From: Pseudomonadota bacterium
Lineage (GTDB): Bacteria; Pseudomonadota; Alphaproteobacteria; Reyranellales; Reyranellaceae
Reading direction: 5' to 3'
NCBI GenBank assembly: GCA_023416135.1
Contig: JAEZIF010000204.1
Span: 1-6,980, forward strand
DNA length: 6,980 nucleotides
In this document: positions 1 through 6,018 of the stretch, in pieces
Layout of the letters: every line of letters begins with the position of its first letter
Numbering within the stretch: position 1 is the first letter of the stretch
Notes under the pieces: generated by a model
Database searches by the model: none
Told to the model about the DNA's origin: nothing
The model's input: the letters and a program-made list of their open reading frames with translations, nothing else
Translations under genes and position numbers: made by a program

Positions 1-2
1 AC

Positions 3-377
3 GCCGAGGCGCTGCTTGCGCTGGTGCGCCGTTCGCTGGACGACGACAAGGCCGAGGACGTCGTCGTCATCGACCTCAAGGGCAAGTCGGCCTTCGCCGA
101 TTACATGGTGATCGCCTCGGGCCGCTCGAACCGACAGGTGGTGGCCATCGCCGACCATCTCGCCGACAAGCTGAAGCAGGCCGGCCACGGCTACACGCCG
201 GTCGAGGGCAAGCAGGGCGGCGACTGGGTGCTGGTCGACGCCGGCGACGTGGTGGTCCACGTCTTCCGCCCCGAGCCGCGCGCCTTCTATGCCCTGGAGA
301 AGATGTGGGCGCTGGAGACCGAGGCCGCCGCCAAGCCCAAGGCGGTGCGTGTCCGCCGCGCCAAGAAGCCGGCGTGA
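3..377 (+). CDS. rsfS: Ribosomal silencing factor RsfS, 5' end cut by the window
   Basis: RsfS (RsfA/Iojap family) binds ribosomal protein uL14 on the 50S subunit and blocks joining of the subunits, lowering translation during starvation. The visible 124 codons cover the family domain: an AEALLALVRRSLDDDKAEDV segment, then DYMVIASGRSNRQV, then DWVLVDAGDVVVHVFRPEPR and FYALEKMWALE, which are the usual conserved blocks. The reading frame is open to the left edge. A GTG lies at 24, but the residues before it (AEALLAL) match the helix that starts the domain in alphaproteobacterial RsfS, so I treat the gene as beginning upstream. After the domain there is a basic Ala/Lys/Arg tail of about 20 residues (KPKAVRVRRAKKPA), common in alphaproteobacterial members. 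The gene is followed 22 bp later by rlmH, the usual neighbour, with which it is probably co-transcribed. Confidence 0.93.
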   Translation, partial: AEALLALVRRSLDDDKAEDVVVIDLKGKSAFADYMVIASGRSNRQVVAIADHLADKLKQAGHGYTPVEGKQGGDWVLVDAGDVVVHVFRPEPRAFYALEKMWALETEAAAKPKAVRVRRAKKPA

Positions 378-399
378 CCCCGTTCCGGATGATGGGGGC

Positions 400-858
400 G
401 TGAAGCTCCTGATCGCCTGCATCGGCCGCTCCAGCCGCGGCCCCGAGCGCGATCTCTACGACCACTACGCCAACCGCGTCCGCTGGCCGCTCGCCCTGCG
501 CGAACTCGAAGAAAAGAAGAAGCTGCCGCCCGCCCAGCTCATGCTGCGTGAGGGCGAATTGCTGCTCGAAGCGGCCCCGGCGGGCGCCACCCTGGTCGCC
601 CTCGACCGCCGCGGCAAGGTCTTGGACAGCCGGGCCTTCGCCGACCGCCTGGCCCGCTGGCGTGACAATTCAGTGTCGGACGTCGCTTTCCTCATCGGTG
701 GCGCCGAGGGACATGCCGAGCCCCTGCTGAAGAAGGCCGACCTGACTCTGTCGTTCGGGGCCATGACGTGGCCGCATCTGCTGGCCCGCGCCATGCTCGC
801 CGAGCAAATCTACAGGGCCCAGCAGCTGTTGGCCGGACACCCCTATCATCGGGCATAA
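400..858 (+). CDS. rlmH: 23S rRNA (pseudouridine1915-N3)-methyltransferase RlmH
   Basis: RlmH is a small SPOUT-class (trefoil-knot) enzyme that uses S-adenosylmethionine to methylate N3 of pseudouridine 1915 in helix 69 of 23S rRNA, acting as a homodimer on assembled 70S ribosomes. The product of 152 residues is close to the E. coli length of 155. It opens with KLLIACIGR (residues 2-10), has the knot SAM-loop LIGGAEG (98-104), then MTWPHLLAR (122-130), and ends in YRAQQLLAGHPYHRA with the conserved HPYHR (147-151). I chose the GTG at 400 because it places the family N-terminus exactly; the two ATGs at 389 and 392 are out of frame, and a longer in-frame reading would run into rsfS. A G-rich run at 394-398 is the only Shine-Dalgarno-like sequence, and it sits very close to the start. 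The gene lies 22 bp after rsfS, a widely conserved pairing. Confidence 0.95.
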   Translation: MKLLIACIGRSSRGPERDLYDHYANRVRWPLALRELEEKKKLPPAQLMLREGELLLEAAPAGATLVALDRRGKVLDSRAFADRLARWRDNSVSDVAFLIGGAEGHAEPLLKKADLTLSFGAMTWPHLLARAMLAEQIYRAQQLLAGHPYHRA

Positions 859-863
859 AGCGC

Positions 864-893
864 CAGAGGCGATGGGCGTTGAATTTGCCTCTG
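864..893 (+). other. Hairpin just downstream of rlmH
   Basis: CAGAGGC at 864-870 is perfectly complementary to GCCTCTG at 887-893, and a G-U and an A-U pair extend the stem to 9 bp (864-872 with 885-893) around a 12-nt loop. It begins 5 bp after the rlmH stop and lies 32 bp before the ATG of the next gene. Only two T residues follow it, so it is not a textbook intrinsic terminator. It may be a 3'-end stabilising stem for the rsfS-rlmH message, a weak attenuator, or a leader structure for the next gene. Confidence 0.4.
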
Positions 894-925
894 TTCTGAC
901 GAAAAACCGGGGCTACATTGGACCC

Positions 926-1513
926 ATGCGCATCCTTGCCAACCATCTTCTGGCCGGCCTGACTGCCATTGCTCTCGTGGGTGTTTCGGCAGCCATCGCC
1001 CAGACGGCGGCTCCGGCCGACAAGCCCGCGGTCAAGCCCGTGCGGAGCATTCCGTACGTCTCGATCACCGGCGACGACGGCCGCCAGAGACACTACGAGA
1101 CCAACGCCATTCCCCTGCTGTTCAACCGCGCCTGCTTCGGCTGGCGCATGTATATCGGCGGCCCCAACCGCGTCGTCTCGCTGAAGGAGGTCCTGACCAC
1201 CTCGCAGCCGGCCGAGCAGGTGATCGCCGGCCCCGAGACCGAGGTCAGCGCCGACAAGACCCGCGCCACGACACGCATGTTCGAGACGGTGCAGGACGGC
1301 GTGCTGCAGCGCTCATGGTGCATCATTCCGGGCGACCCGCCGGGCACCTACACCTACGACATCACGATCGACGGCGAGCCGCGCGGCGAGTTCGTGTTCT
1401 GCGCCATCGAGGTGCCGGACCAGAACGTCGACACCGATCCGCGCGATCTCTCCTGCCCCAACAAGTTCAACGCGGTGCAGCGCGCACCCAAGAGTCCTGG
1501 TTCGGCGTCCTGA
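926..1513 (+). CDS. Exported protein of unknown function, four cysteines
   Basis: I do not recognise this family. The 195-residue product starts with a convincing Sec signal peptide: R2, a hydrophobic stretch over residues 8-24, and a likely cleavage site after AIA (25/26), leaving a Gln/Ala/Pro-rich linker. The mature part looks mostly beta: SIPYVSITG, a CFGWRMYIGG segment, VVSLKEVLTT, then SWCIIPGDPPGTYTYDITIDG and EFVFCAIEV, which reads like the last strands of a small beta-sandwich. Cysteines at 70, 132, 159 and 177 could form two disulfides in the periplasm. There is no lipobox and no second membrane segment. ATG 926 was chosen over an earlier in-frame ATG at 872 because it begins the signal peptide and because 872 lies in a hairpin loop; the Shine-Dalgarno is weak (TTGGA at 918-922). 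The stop TGA shares its A with the gpmI ATG, so the two are probably translationally coupled. Gene reality is well supported; function is open. Confidence 0.85.
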   Translation: MRILANHLLAGLTAIALVGVSAAIAQTAAPADKPAVKPVRSIPYVSITGDDGRQRHYETNAIPLLFNRACFGWRMYIGGPNRVVSLKEVLTTSQPAEQVIAGPETEVSADKTRATTRMFETVQDGVLQRSWCIIPGDPPGTYTYDITIDGEPRGEFVFCAIEVPDQNVDTDPRDLSCPNKFNAVQRAPKSPGSAS

Positions 1514-3105
1514 TGGCTTCTCGTTTGCGTCCCGCAGTCCTGTGCATCCTCGACGGCTGGGGCCATCGCCCCGATCCGTCCTACAACGCCATCCTCGATG
1601 CGCGTACGCCCAACTACGATCGCATGGTCGCGACCTGCCCGCAGGGCCTGATCGACGCCTCCGAATCCTTCGTCGGGCTGCCCAAGGGCCAGATGGGCAA
1701 TTCCGAGGTCGGCCACATGAACCTCGGCGCCGGCCGCGTCGCCGTCCCCGAACTGCCGCGCATCGACAATGCCATCGAGGACGGCTCGTTCGCCAAGCAT
1801 CCGATCCTGGCCGACCTGATTTCGACGCTGAAGAACAGCGGCGGCGCCTGTCACCTGCTGGGCCTCGCCTCGCCGGGCGGCGTGCATTCGCACCAGGACC
1901 ATCTCGTCTTCCTCGCCAACCACATCGCGCGTGCGGGCGTGCCGGTCTGGATCCACGCCTTCCTCGACGGCCGGGACATGCCGCCGCGCAGTGCGCTGGA
2001 ATGTCTGCGGGCGATCGAGGCCGGTCTGGAGAAGGGCCTGCCGATCGAGTTCGCCACCGTCTCCGGCCGCTACTACCCGATGGATCGCGACAAGCGCTGG
2101 GAACGCGTGACGCTGGCCTATGACGCCATCGTCGATGCCAAGGCCGAGACGATGGCGAAGACGCCGAAGGAAGCCGTCGAAAAGGGTTACGCTGCGGGAC
2201 AGGACGACGAGTTCGTGAAGCCCACCGTGATCGACGGCTACAAGGGAATGAAGGACGGCGACGGCCTCCTGATGTTCAACTTCCGCGCCGATCGCGCGCG
2301 GCAGATCCTGACGGCCCTGCTCGATCCGCGCTTCGACGGCTTCAACCGTTCGCGCGTCGTGAAGTTCGCGACGGCGGTCGGCATGGTCGAGTACTCGGCC
2401 GCCCTCAATCCGTTCCTCAAGACGCTGTATCCACCCGAGGCCATCAGGATGGGCCTGGGCGAGACGGTGTCGAAGGCCGGGCTGAAGCAGCTGCGCATCG
2501 CCGAAACCGAGAAGTACGCCCACGTCACCTTCTTCTTCAACGGCGGCGAGGAACGCGTGTTCGACGGCGAGGAGCGCATCCTGGTCCCCTCGCCCAAGGT
2601 CGCGACCTACGATCTGAAGCCCGAGATGAGCGCGCCGGAAGTGACCGACAAGCTCGTCGATGCCATCGGCTCGGGCAAGTTCGACCTGATCGTCGTCAAC
2701 TACGCCAACAGCGACATGGTCGGCCACACCGGCAACCTCGATGCCGCCATCAAGGCGATCGAGGCCGTCGACACCGCGCTCGGCCGGCTGATGGATGCCG
2801 TGAAGAAGGCGGGCGGCGTGATGCTGGTCACTGCCGATCACGGCAATGCCGAGCAGATGTTCGACGAGACGACGCACCAGAAGCACACCCAGCACACGCT
2901 GAACCGCGTGCCGGCGCTGCTGTTCGGCGCCCCGGCCAATATCCGCTCGCTGTCGGACGGCAAGCTCGCCGACGTTGCACCCACCATGCTGGCCCTGATG
3001 GGCGTGCCCCAGCCCAAGGAAATGACGGGGCACTCGCTCCTGTCGGAAGCGGCGCGGCCGGTCGTTCTTGCCGCACCCAAGGCCGTGGCCGCAGCATCCG
3101 ATTGA
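1513..3105 (+). CDS. gpmI: 2,3-bisphosphoglycerate-independent phosphoglycerate mutase
   Basis: GpmI interconverts 3-phosphoglycerate and 2-phosphoglycerate in glycolysis and gluconeogenesis through a phosphoserine intermediate, using two Mn ions; it is a cytosolic monomer of the alkaline phosphatase superfamily. All catalytic elements are visible: D14 in LDGWG, nucleophile S64 in MGNSEVGHMN, the inserted transferase domain with HSHQDH (125-130), DGRD (152-155), SGRYYPMDRDKRWERV and NFRADR (256-261), then D401 and H405 in NSDMVGHTG, D442 and H443 in TADHGN, and H461 in KHTQHT. At 530 residues it is slightly longer than the usual 505-515; the excess is a 20-residue Ala/Pro-rich C-terminal tail after MTGHSLL. 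ATG 1513 overlaps the preceding stop by one base (TGATG). A longer in-frame extension back to 1315 only reads the other gene out of frame. No intrinsic terminator is evident after the stop. Confidence 0.97.
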   Translation: MASRLRPAVLCILDGWGHRPDPSYNAILDARTPNYDRMVATCPQGLIDASESFVGLPKGQMGNSEVGHMNLGAGRVAVPELPRIDNAIEDGSFAKHPILADLISTLKNSGGACHLLGLASPGGVHSHQDHLVFLANHIARAGVPVWIHAFLDGRDMPPRSALECLRAIEAGLEKGLPIEFATVSGRYYPMDRDKRWERVTLAYDAIVDAKAETMAKTPKEAVEKGYAAGQDDEFVKPTVIDGYKGMKDGDGLLMFNFRADRARQILTALLDPRFDGFNRSRVVKFATAVGMVEYSAALNPFLKTLYPPEAIRMGLGETVSKAGLKQLRIAETEKYAHVTFFFNGGEERVFDGEERILVPSPKVATYDLKPEMSAPEVTDKLVDAIGSGKFDLIVVNYANSDMVGHTGNLDAAIKAIEAVDTALGRLMDAVKKAGGVMLVTADHGNAEQMFDETTHQKHTQHTLNRVPALLFGAPANIRSLSDGKLADVAPTMLALMGVPQPKEMTGHSLLSEAARPVVLAAPKAVAAASD

Positions 3106-3137
3106 CTTTATTTAACTTAGGCGCCGTGGGCCTCGCC

Positions 3138-3167
3138 TTGATACTGCCAAAGAAGCCCTTGTATTCT
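3138..3167 (+). promoter_or_regulatory. Candidate sigma70-type promoter for ctpA-rppH
   Basis: TTGATA (3138-3143, five of six to the -35 consensus) and TATTCT (3162-3167, four of six to the -10 consensus) are separated by 18 bp in an AT-richer gap. Transcription would start near 3174 and give a leader of about 64 nt containing the hairpin and the ribosome binding site of ctpA. The position fits a separate transcription unit for ctpA and rppH. The call rests on sequence match alone. Confidence 0.4.
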
Positions 3168-3190
3168 CGTTTTACTGGCCGAAAACCCGC

Positions 3191-3217
3191 ATCGACCGGA
3201 CTTGGACGTCCGGCGAT
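3191..3217 (+). promoter_or_regulatory. Hairpin in the ctpA leader
   Basis: CCGGAC (3196-3201) and GTCCGG (3208-3213) pair perfectly around a 6-nt loop, and the flanking ATCG (3191-3194) pairs with CGAT (3214-3217), giving a 10-bp stem with a single bulged A at 3195. It lies between the candidate start of transcription and the Shine-Dalgarno, whose first base is 8 nt further on. No T tract follows, so it is not a normal terminator. It could instead be a DNA operator dyad or an RNA stem affecting stability or translation. Confidence 0.4.
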
Positions 3218-3237
3218 TCTCTTGTGAAGGCACCAAA

Positions 3238-4665
3238 ATGACCCGTTTGCGCCTAGCCTCAGCCGCCGCGATCATGGCTTTCCTGGCCGTGCCCGTCGCC
3301 TACACCGCATGGTCGCAGGACAAGGCCGATCCCAAGGCGGCCGGCGGCGACAAGAGCGAACTGTACCAGCAGCTCAACCTGTTCGGCGACGTGCTGGAGC
3401 GCGTGCGGCGCGACTATGTCGAGCCAGTCGAAGAGAAGACGCTCATCGAGAACGCCATCAACGGAATGCTGAGCGCGCTCGACCCGCACTCCAGCTACAT
3501 GAACCCCAAGACCTACAAGGACATGCAGGTCCAGACCAAGGGTGAGTTCGGCGGGCTGGGCATCGAAGTCACCATGGACAACGGCCTGATCAAGGTGGTG
3601 TCGCCGATCGACGACACGCCGGCGGCCAAGGCCGGCATCCAGTCGGGCGACCTGATCTACATGCTCGACGGCGAGCCGGTCCAGGGCCTCACCCTGCAGG
3701 AGGCCGTCGAGAAGATGCGCGGCAAGCCCGGCACCCCGATCAAGATCGGCGTCCGCCGCTCCGGCAAGGACCCGTTCGACGTGTCGCTGACGCGCGAAGT
3801 GATCAAGGTGCGCTCGGTGCGCTTCCGCCTCGAGTCCGGCGACATCGGCTACATCCGCGTCACCTCCTTCACCGAGCAGACCACTTCGGGCGTGCTCGAC
3901 GCCATAGAGAAGCTGAAGAAGGAAGGCGGCGGCAAGCTCAAGGGCTTCATCCTCGACCTGCGCAACAACCCGGGCGGCCTGCTCGACCAGGCGATCGCGC
4001 TGAGCGACGCCTTCCTCGAAAAGGGCGAGATCGTCTCGGTCAAGGCGCGCAAGAACGAGGACGTGCAGCGCTGGAACGCCAAGCCGGGCGACGCCGCGGG
4101 CGGCCTGCCGATCGTCGTGCTGATGAACGGCGGCTCGGCCTCGGCCTCGGAGATCGTCGCCGGCGCCCTGCAGGACCACAAGCGCGCCATCGTTCTCGGC
4201 ACGCGCTCGTTCGGCAAGGGCTCGGTTCAGACGATCATGCAGGTGACCGGCGGCGGCGCGATCCGACTCACCACGGCGCTCTACTTCACGCCGTCGGGCC
4301 GCTCGATCCAGAAGGAAGGCATCAAGCCCGACATCGAGGTCGAGCCCGCCAAGATCGAGAACCTGCAGGCGCGTGCCGGCTTCCGCGAGGAGAACCTGCG
4401 CCGCTCGATCACCAACCCCAACGCCAAGCCGGGCGACGCCAAGCCTGCCGACAAGCCGGGCGATGCCAAGCCCGAGGCCGGCAAGCCGGGCGAGAAGAAG
4501 GACGACAAGTCCGCCGCTCCGGCCGCAACGCCGCCGGCGCAGCAGGGAACCCAGCCGAGCGGCGATCCCGACGAGCCGCCCAAGGACGCCGTGGCCGACT
4601 ATCAGCTCCTGCGGGCGGTCGACCTGATCAAGGGCATCTCGCTCTACAGCAGCAAGGCGAACTGA
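3238..4665 (+). CDS. ctpA: Periplasmic carboxy-terminal processing protease, S41 family
   Basis: CtpA/Prc proteases cleave proteins in the cell envelope near their C-termini with a Ser/Lys dyad; in other proteobacteria substrates include lipoproteins and peptidoglycan hydrolases. The product of 475 residues has an N-terminal export signal (hydrophobic residues 6-24), the family segment LDPHSSYMNP (81-90), a PDZ domain at about 100-180 opening with EFGGLGIEV, and the S41 core with DLRNNPGGLLDQA. By alignment with E. coli Prc the nucleophile is S302 in GGSASASEI and the general base K327 in FGKGSVQ, with D313 also kept. After the core comes a disordered Lys/Pro/Gly/Asp repeat tract, then an acidic segment and a conserved-looking end (DYQLLRAVDLIKGISL). 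ATG 3238 has GAAGG seven bases upstream and begins the signal sequence, so the in-frame TTG at 3202 is not needed. It likely forms an operon with rppH. Confidence 0.95.
   Translation: MTRLRLASAAAIMAFLAVPVAYTAWSQDKADPKAAGGDKSELYQQLNLFGDVLERVRRDYVEPVEEKTLIENAINGMLSALDPHSSYMNPKTYKDMQVQTKGEFGGLGIEVTMDNGLIKVVSPIDDTPAAKAGIQSGDLIYMLDGEPVQGLTLQEAVEKMRGKPGTPIKIGVRRSGKDPFDVSLTREVIKVRSVRFRLESGDIGYIRVTSFTEQTTSGVLDAIEKLKKEGGGKLKGFILDLRNNPGGLLDQAIALSDAFLEKGEIVSVKARKNEDVQRWNAKPGDAAGGLPIVVLMNGGSASASEIVAGALQDHKRAIVLGTRSFGKGSVQTIMQVTGGGAIRLTTALYFTPSGRSIQKEGIKPDIEVEPAKIENLQARAGFREENLRRSITNPNAKPGDAKPADKPGDAKPEAGKPGEKKDDKSAAPAATPPAQQGTQPSGDPDEPPKDAVADYQLLRAVDLIKGISLYSSKAN
4426..4494 (+). repeat. Degenerate repeat coding KPGDAKP units in CtpA
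   Basis: Codons 397-419 of ctpA encode KPGDAKPAD, KPGDAKPEAG and KPGE, three degenerate copies of a Lys-Pro-Gly-Asp/Glu unit, with the DNA core AAGCCGGGCGA repeated at each copy. A Pro/Ala/Gln-rich stretch extends the low-complexity segment to about residue 455. It separates the protease core from a folded-looking C-terminal helix and is probably an extended linker; it is also a place where repeat slippage could change length between strains. Confidence 0.75.
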
Positions 4666-4678
4666 CGGCTGACGGAGC

Positions 4679-5143
4679 GTGGCCGACCTCGGCTTCTATC
4701 GCCGCAATGTCGGCCTCATGCTGATCTCGCCCGACCGACGGATCTTCGTCGGTCGGCGCACCAGGCCGCGCGATTCCTGGCAGATGCCGCAAGGCGGCCT
4801 CGACGACGGCGAGACGCCCGTCGAGGCGGCCTGCCGCGAACTGTGGGAAGAGGTCGGAACCACCAACGCGCTGTTGCTGCGGGAGAGTGCGCAGTGGCTG
4901 ACCTACGAGGTGCCCGAGACCATGCGGCCGGCCCACTGGAAGGGCCGCTGGCACGGCCAGGCGCAGCGCTGGTTCGCACTTGCCTTCACCGGCCACGATT
5001 CCGACATCGACATCGCCACGCACGACCAGGAGTTCGATGCCTCGCAGTGGATGAGCGCCGGCGAGATGCTGGAGCGCATCATCCCCTTCAAGCGCGCGAT
5101 CTATGTCGCCGTTGTCGAGGAATTCCGGGACCTGGTGAAGTGA
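4679..5143 (+). CDS. rppH: RNA pyrophosphohydrolase RppH, Nudix family
   Basis: RppH removes pyrophosphate from the 5' end of triphosphorylated (or diphosphorylated) mRNA, which opens the message to RNase E-type decay; the related dinucleoside polyphosphate hydrolases have the same architecture. The 154-residue product begins GFYRRNVGLMLIS, matching the E. coli GYRPNVGIVI start, followed by WQMPQGGLDDGE and the complete Nudix box G-x5-E-x7-RELWEEVGT at residues 39-61, with metal-binding glutamates in RELWEE. Later parts (HWKGRWHGQAQRWFAL, QEFDASQWM) fit the RppH subgroup. The start is GTG at 4679: a stop lies in frame at 4670, and the next ATG (4718) would cut off the first strand. GGAG at 4674-4677 is only one base from the GTG, so initiation may depend on ribosomes finishing ctpA 13 bp upstream. 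Confidence 0.93.
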   Translation: MADLGFYRRNVGLMLISPDRRIFVGRRTRPRDSWQMPQGGLDDGETPVEAACRELWEEVGTTNALLLRESAQWLTYEVPETMRPAHWKGRWHGQAQRWFALAFTGHDSDIDIATHDQEFDASQWMSAGEMLERIIPFKRAIYVAVVEEFRDLVK

Positions 5144-5148
5144 CCGCA

Positions 5149-5161
5149 GGCCCGAAGGGCC
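5149..5161. terminator. Short hairpin between convergent rppH and ferritin-like genes
   Basis: GGCCC-GAA-GGGCC forms a 5-bp all-GC stem with a 3-nt loop, and GC/GC pairs beyond an A-A mismatch extend it on both sides (5146-5164). It sits in the 21-bp gap between two facing stop codons, where a bidirectional terminator is expected. Neither strand has a T tract after the stem, so efficiency as an intrinsic terminator is doubtful. Confidence 0.35.
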
Positions 5162-5164
5162 AGC

Positions 5165-5983
5165 TTACGCCCCCTGCGACGCGAGCTTGGCGACGCGGCG
5201 GCGCAGGAACCACAGGCCGCCGCGGGTCAGCCAGCCGTTGAGACGGCCGGTCGAGTTGAGCCCGATCGCCTTCAGCACCATGGCCATGGCGCGCTGCACG
5301 TGGAAGCGGCGGTAGAGCGGATAGGCCCGCCGGGCGTAGGCCTCCATGCTGCGCTTGCGGTCGTAGACCGCGCCCATGGGCTCGTTGGCCGCGAAGTAGG
5401 CATAGGCGAGCTCGTCGTCCTCGCTCTCGGCCAGGCGGCCCCAGCCGATTCGCAGCCGGTCCCAGCGACTGAGCTTGTCGCGCCCCAGGCAGCGCTGCAG
5501 ATGGTCGTAGAACAGCTTGTAGTGGCGGAACTCATCGCCCGCGATGTTGGAGCAGATCTGCTGGAGGACGGGCTCGACGGTCGCGTCCTTGAGCGCACTG
5601 TAGTACGAGCTGGTGCCGGTCTCGACGATGCAGCGCGCCATCATCTCGCCGGCCTGGCTGCCGCGCACCGACTCCGACGCGTCGAGCGGCAGCTTGTAGC
5701 CCGCGCGGAAGCGCGCGAACGCCGCCTCGAAATCCCACGTCGGATCGGCGAGCTGCGCCCAGCGGCCGAGCGCCAGACCATGCTGGACCTCTTCATGGGC
5801 CCACCTGTCGACCGCTGCGATGAACGCGGGATCGTCGGCAAAGACGCGGTTCAGGTAGATCCGGTAGTCGCCGCCATTGCGCTCCACCAAGGCGGCGGCC
5901 TTGATGTTGCGCAGGATCTCCGGATCCACCTTCGAAGCGTCGAAGCGATCCCACGAGATCGATTCGAGTGTCCAGTTACCCAT
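5165..5983 (-). CDS. Ferritin-like di-iron protein, substrate unknown
   Basis: The 272-residue product carries the ligand set of a ferritin-like four-helix di-iron site: E34 (LVERNGGDY), E65 and H68 (HEEVQHG), E121 (IVETGTSSYY), and E151 and H154 (GDEFRHY), i.e. E, ExxH, E, ExxH. This spacing is shared by rubrerythrin-like proteins, AurF-type N-oxygenases and acyl-ACP desaturase-type enzymes, so an oxidase or oxygenase is possible but the substrate cannot be told. The C-terminal 60 residues are rich in Arg and aromatics and are not part of the bundle. There is no signal peptide. I prefer ATG 5983 (MGNWTLESISW) over an in-frame GTG at 6034, since the extra 17 residues are encoded by an inverted repeat and look non-conserved; neither start has a Shine-Dalgarno. 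It lies 97 bp downstream of atpC on the same strand and converges with rppH. Confidence 0.85.
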   Translation of the reverse strand: MGNWTLESISWDRFDASKVDPEILRNIKAAALVERNGGDYRIYLNRVFADDPAFIAAVDRWAHEEVQHGLALGRWAQLADPTWDFEAAFARFRAGYKLPLDASESVRGSQAGEMMARCIVETGTSSYYSALKDATVEPVLQQICSNIAGDEFRHYKLFYDHLQRCLGRDKLSRWDRLRIGWGRLAESEDDELAYAYFAANEPMGAVYDRKRSMEAYARRAYPLYRRFHVQRAMAMVLKAIGLNSTGRLNGWLTRGGLWFLRRRVAKLASQGA

Positions 5984-5989
5984 GGGAGT

Positions 5990-6018
5990 AATAAAGCGAG
6001 GCGCGGGCCGGCTTGCAA
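5990..6018 (-). promoter_or_regulatory. Possible promoter giving a leaderless ferritin-like mRNA
   Basis: On the minus strand TTGCAA (6018-6013) and TTTATT (5995-5990) are separated by exactly 17 bp and each match four of six consensus positions. The first base of the preferred ATG lies seven bases after the -10 element, where transcription would normally start, and there is no Shine-Dalgarno before this ATG. A leaderless message would explain both. The match is modest and the elements could be chance. Confidence 0.25.

Larger units (their letters stand above)
3106..3237. other. Intergenic region gpmI-ctpA
   Basis: This is the longest non-coding stretch of the window. It is clearly AT-richer than the coding DNA in its first 70 bp. 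It contains a candidate sigma70-type promoter (3138-3167), a bulged 10-bp hairpin (3191-3217) and the ctpA ribosome binding site (GAAGG at 3226-3230). A weak 5-bp inverted repeat (AGGCG 3119-3123 with CGCCT 3134-3138) follows gpmI but has no clear T tract. I see no coding potential here: no remnant of an M23 peptidase gene, which frequently occupies this place in relatives, can be recognised. Confidence 0.6.

Noticed and set aside
876..920. Promoter for the exported-protein gene
   Set aside because: TTGAAT at 879-884 and TACATT at 914-919 are 29 bp apart, far outside workable spacing, and no better pair is present.
872..925. Earlier in-frame ATG at 872 for the exported protein
   Set aside because: It would put 18 polar residues before the signal peptide, lies in the loop of a hairpin, and its possible AGAGG site is only two bases away and within the stem.
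1354..3033. 559-codon open frame on the minus strand across gpmI
   Set aside because: It is the antisense of a clear gpmI and its product is low-complexity, His/Arg/Gly/Val-rich with no family motifs, as expected of GC-rich shadow frames.
3110..3118. TTAAC resembling a CtrA half-site after gpmI
   Set aside because: No second TTAA lies at the required spacing upstream, so a full CtrA box is not supported.
3202..3237. In-frame TTG at 3202 as ctpA start
   Set aside because: It lies in the loop of an inverted repeat with no ribosome binding site, whereas ATG 3238 has GAAGG at proper spacing and starts the export signal.
3259..4179. 306-codon open frame on the minus strand across ctpA
   Set aside because: It is the antisense of the S41 protease; its composition (Asp/Leu/His/Val-rich) is typical of reverse translation of GC-rich coding DNA.
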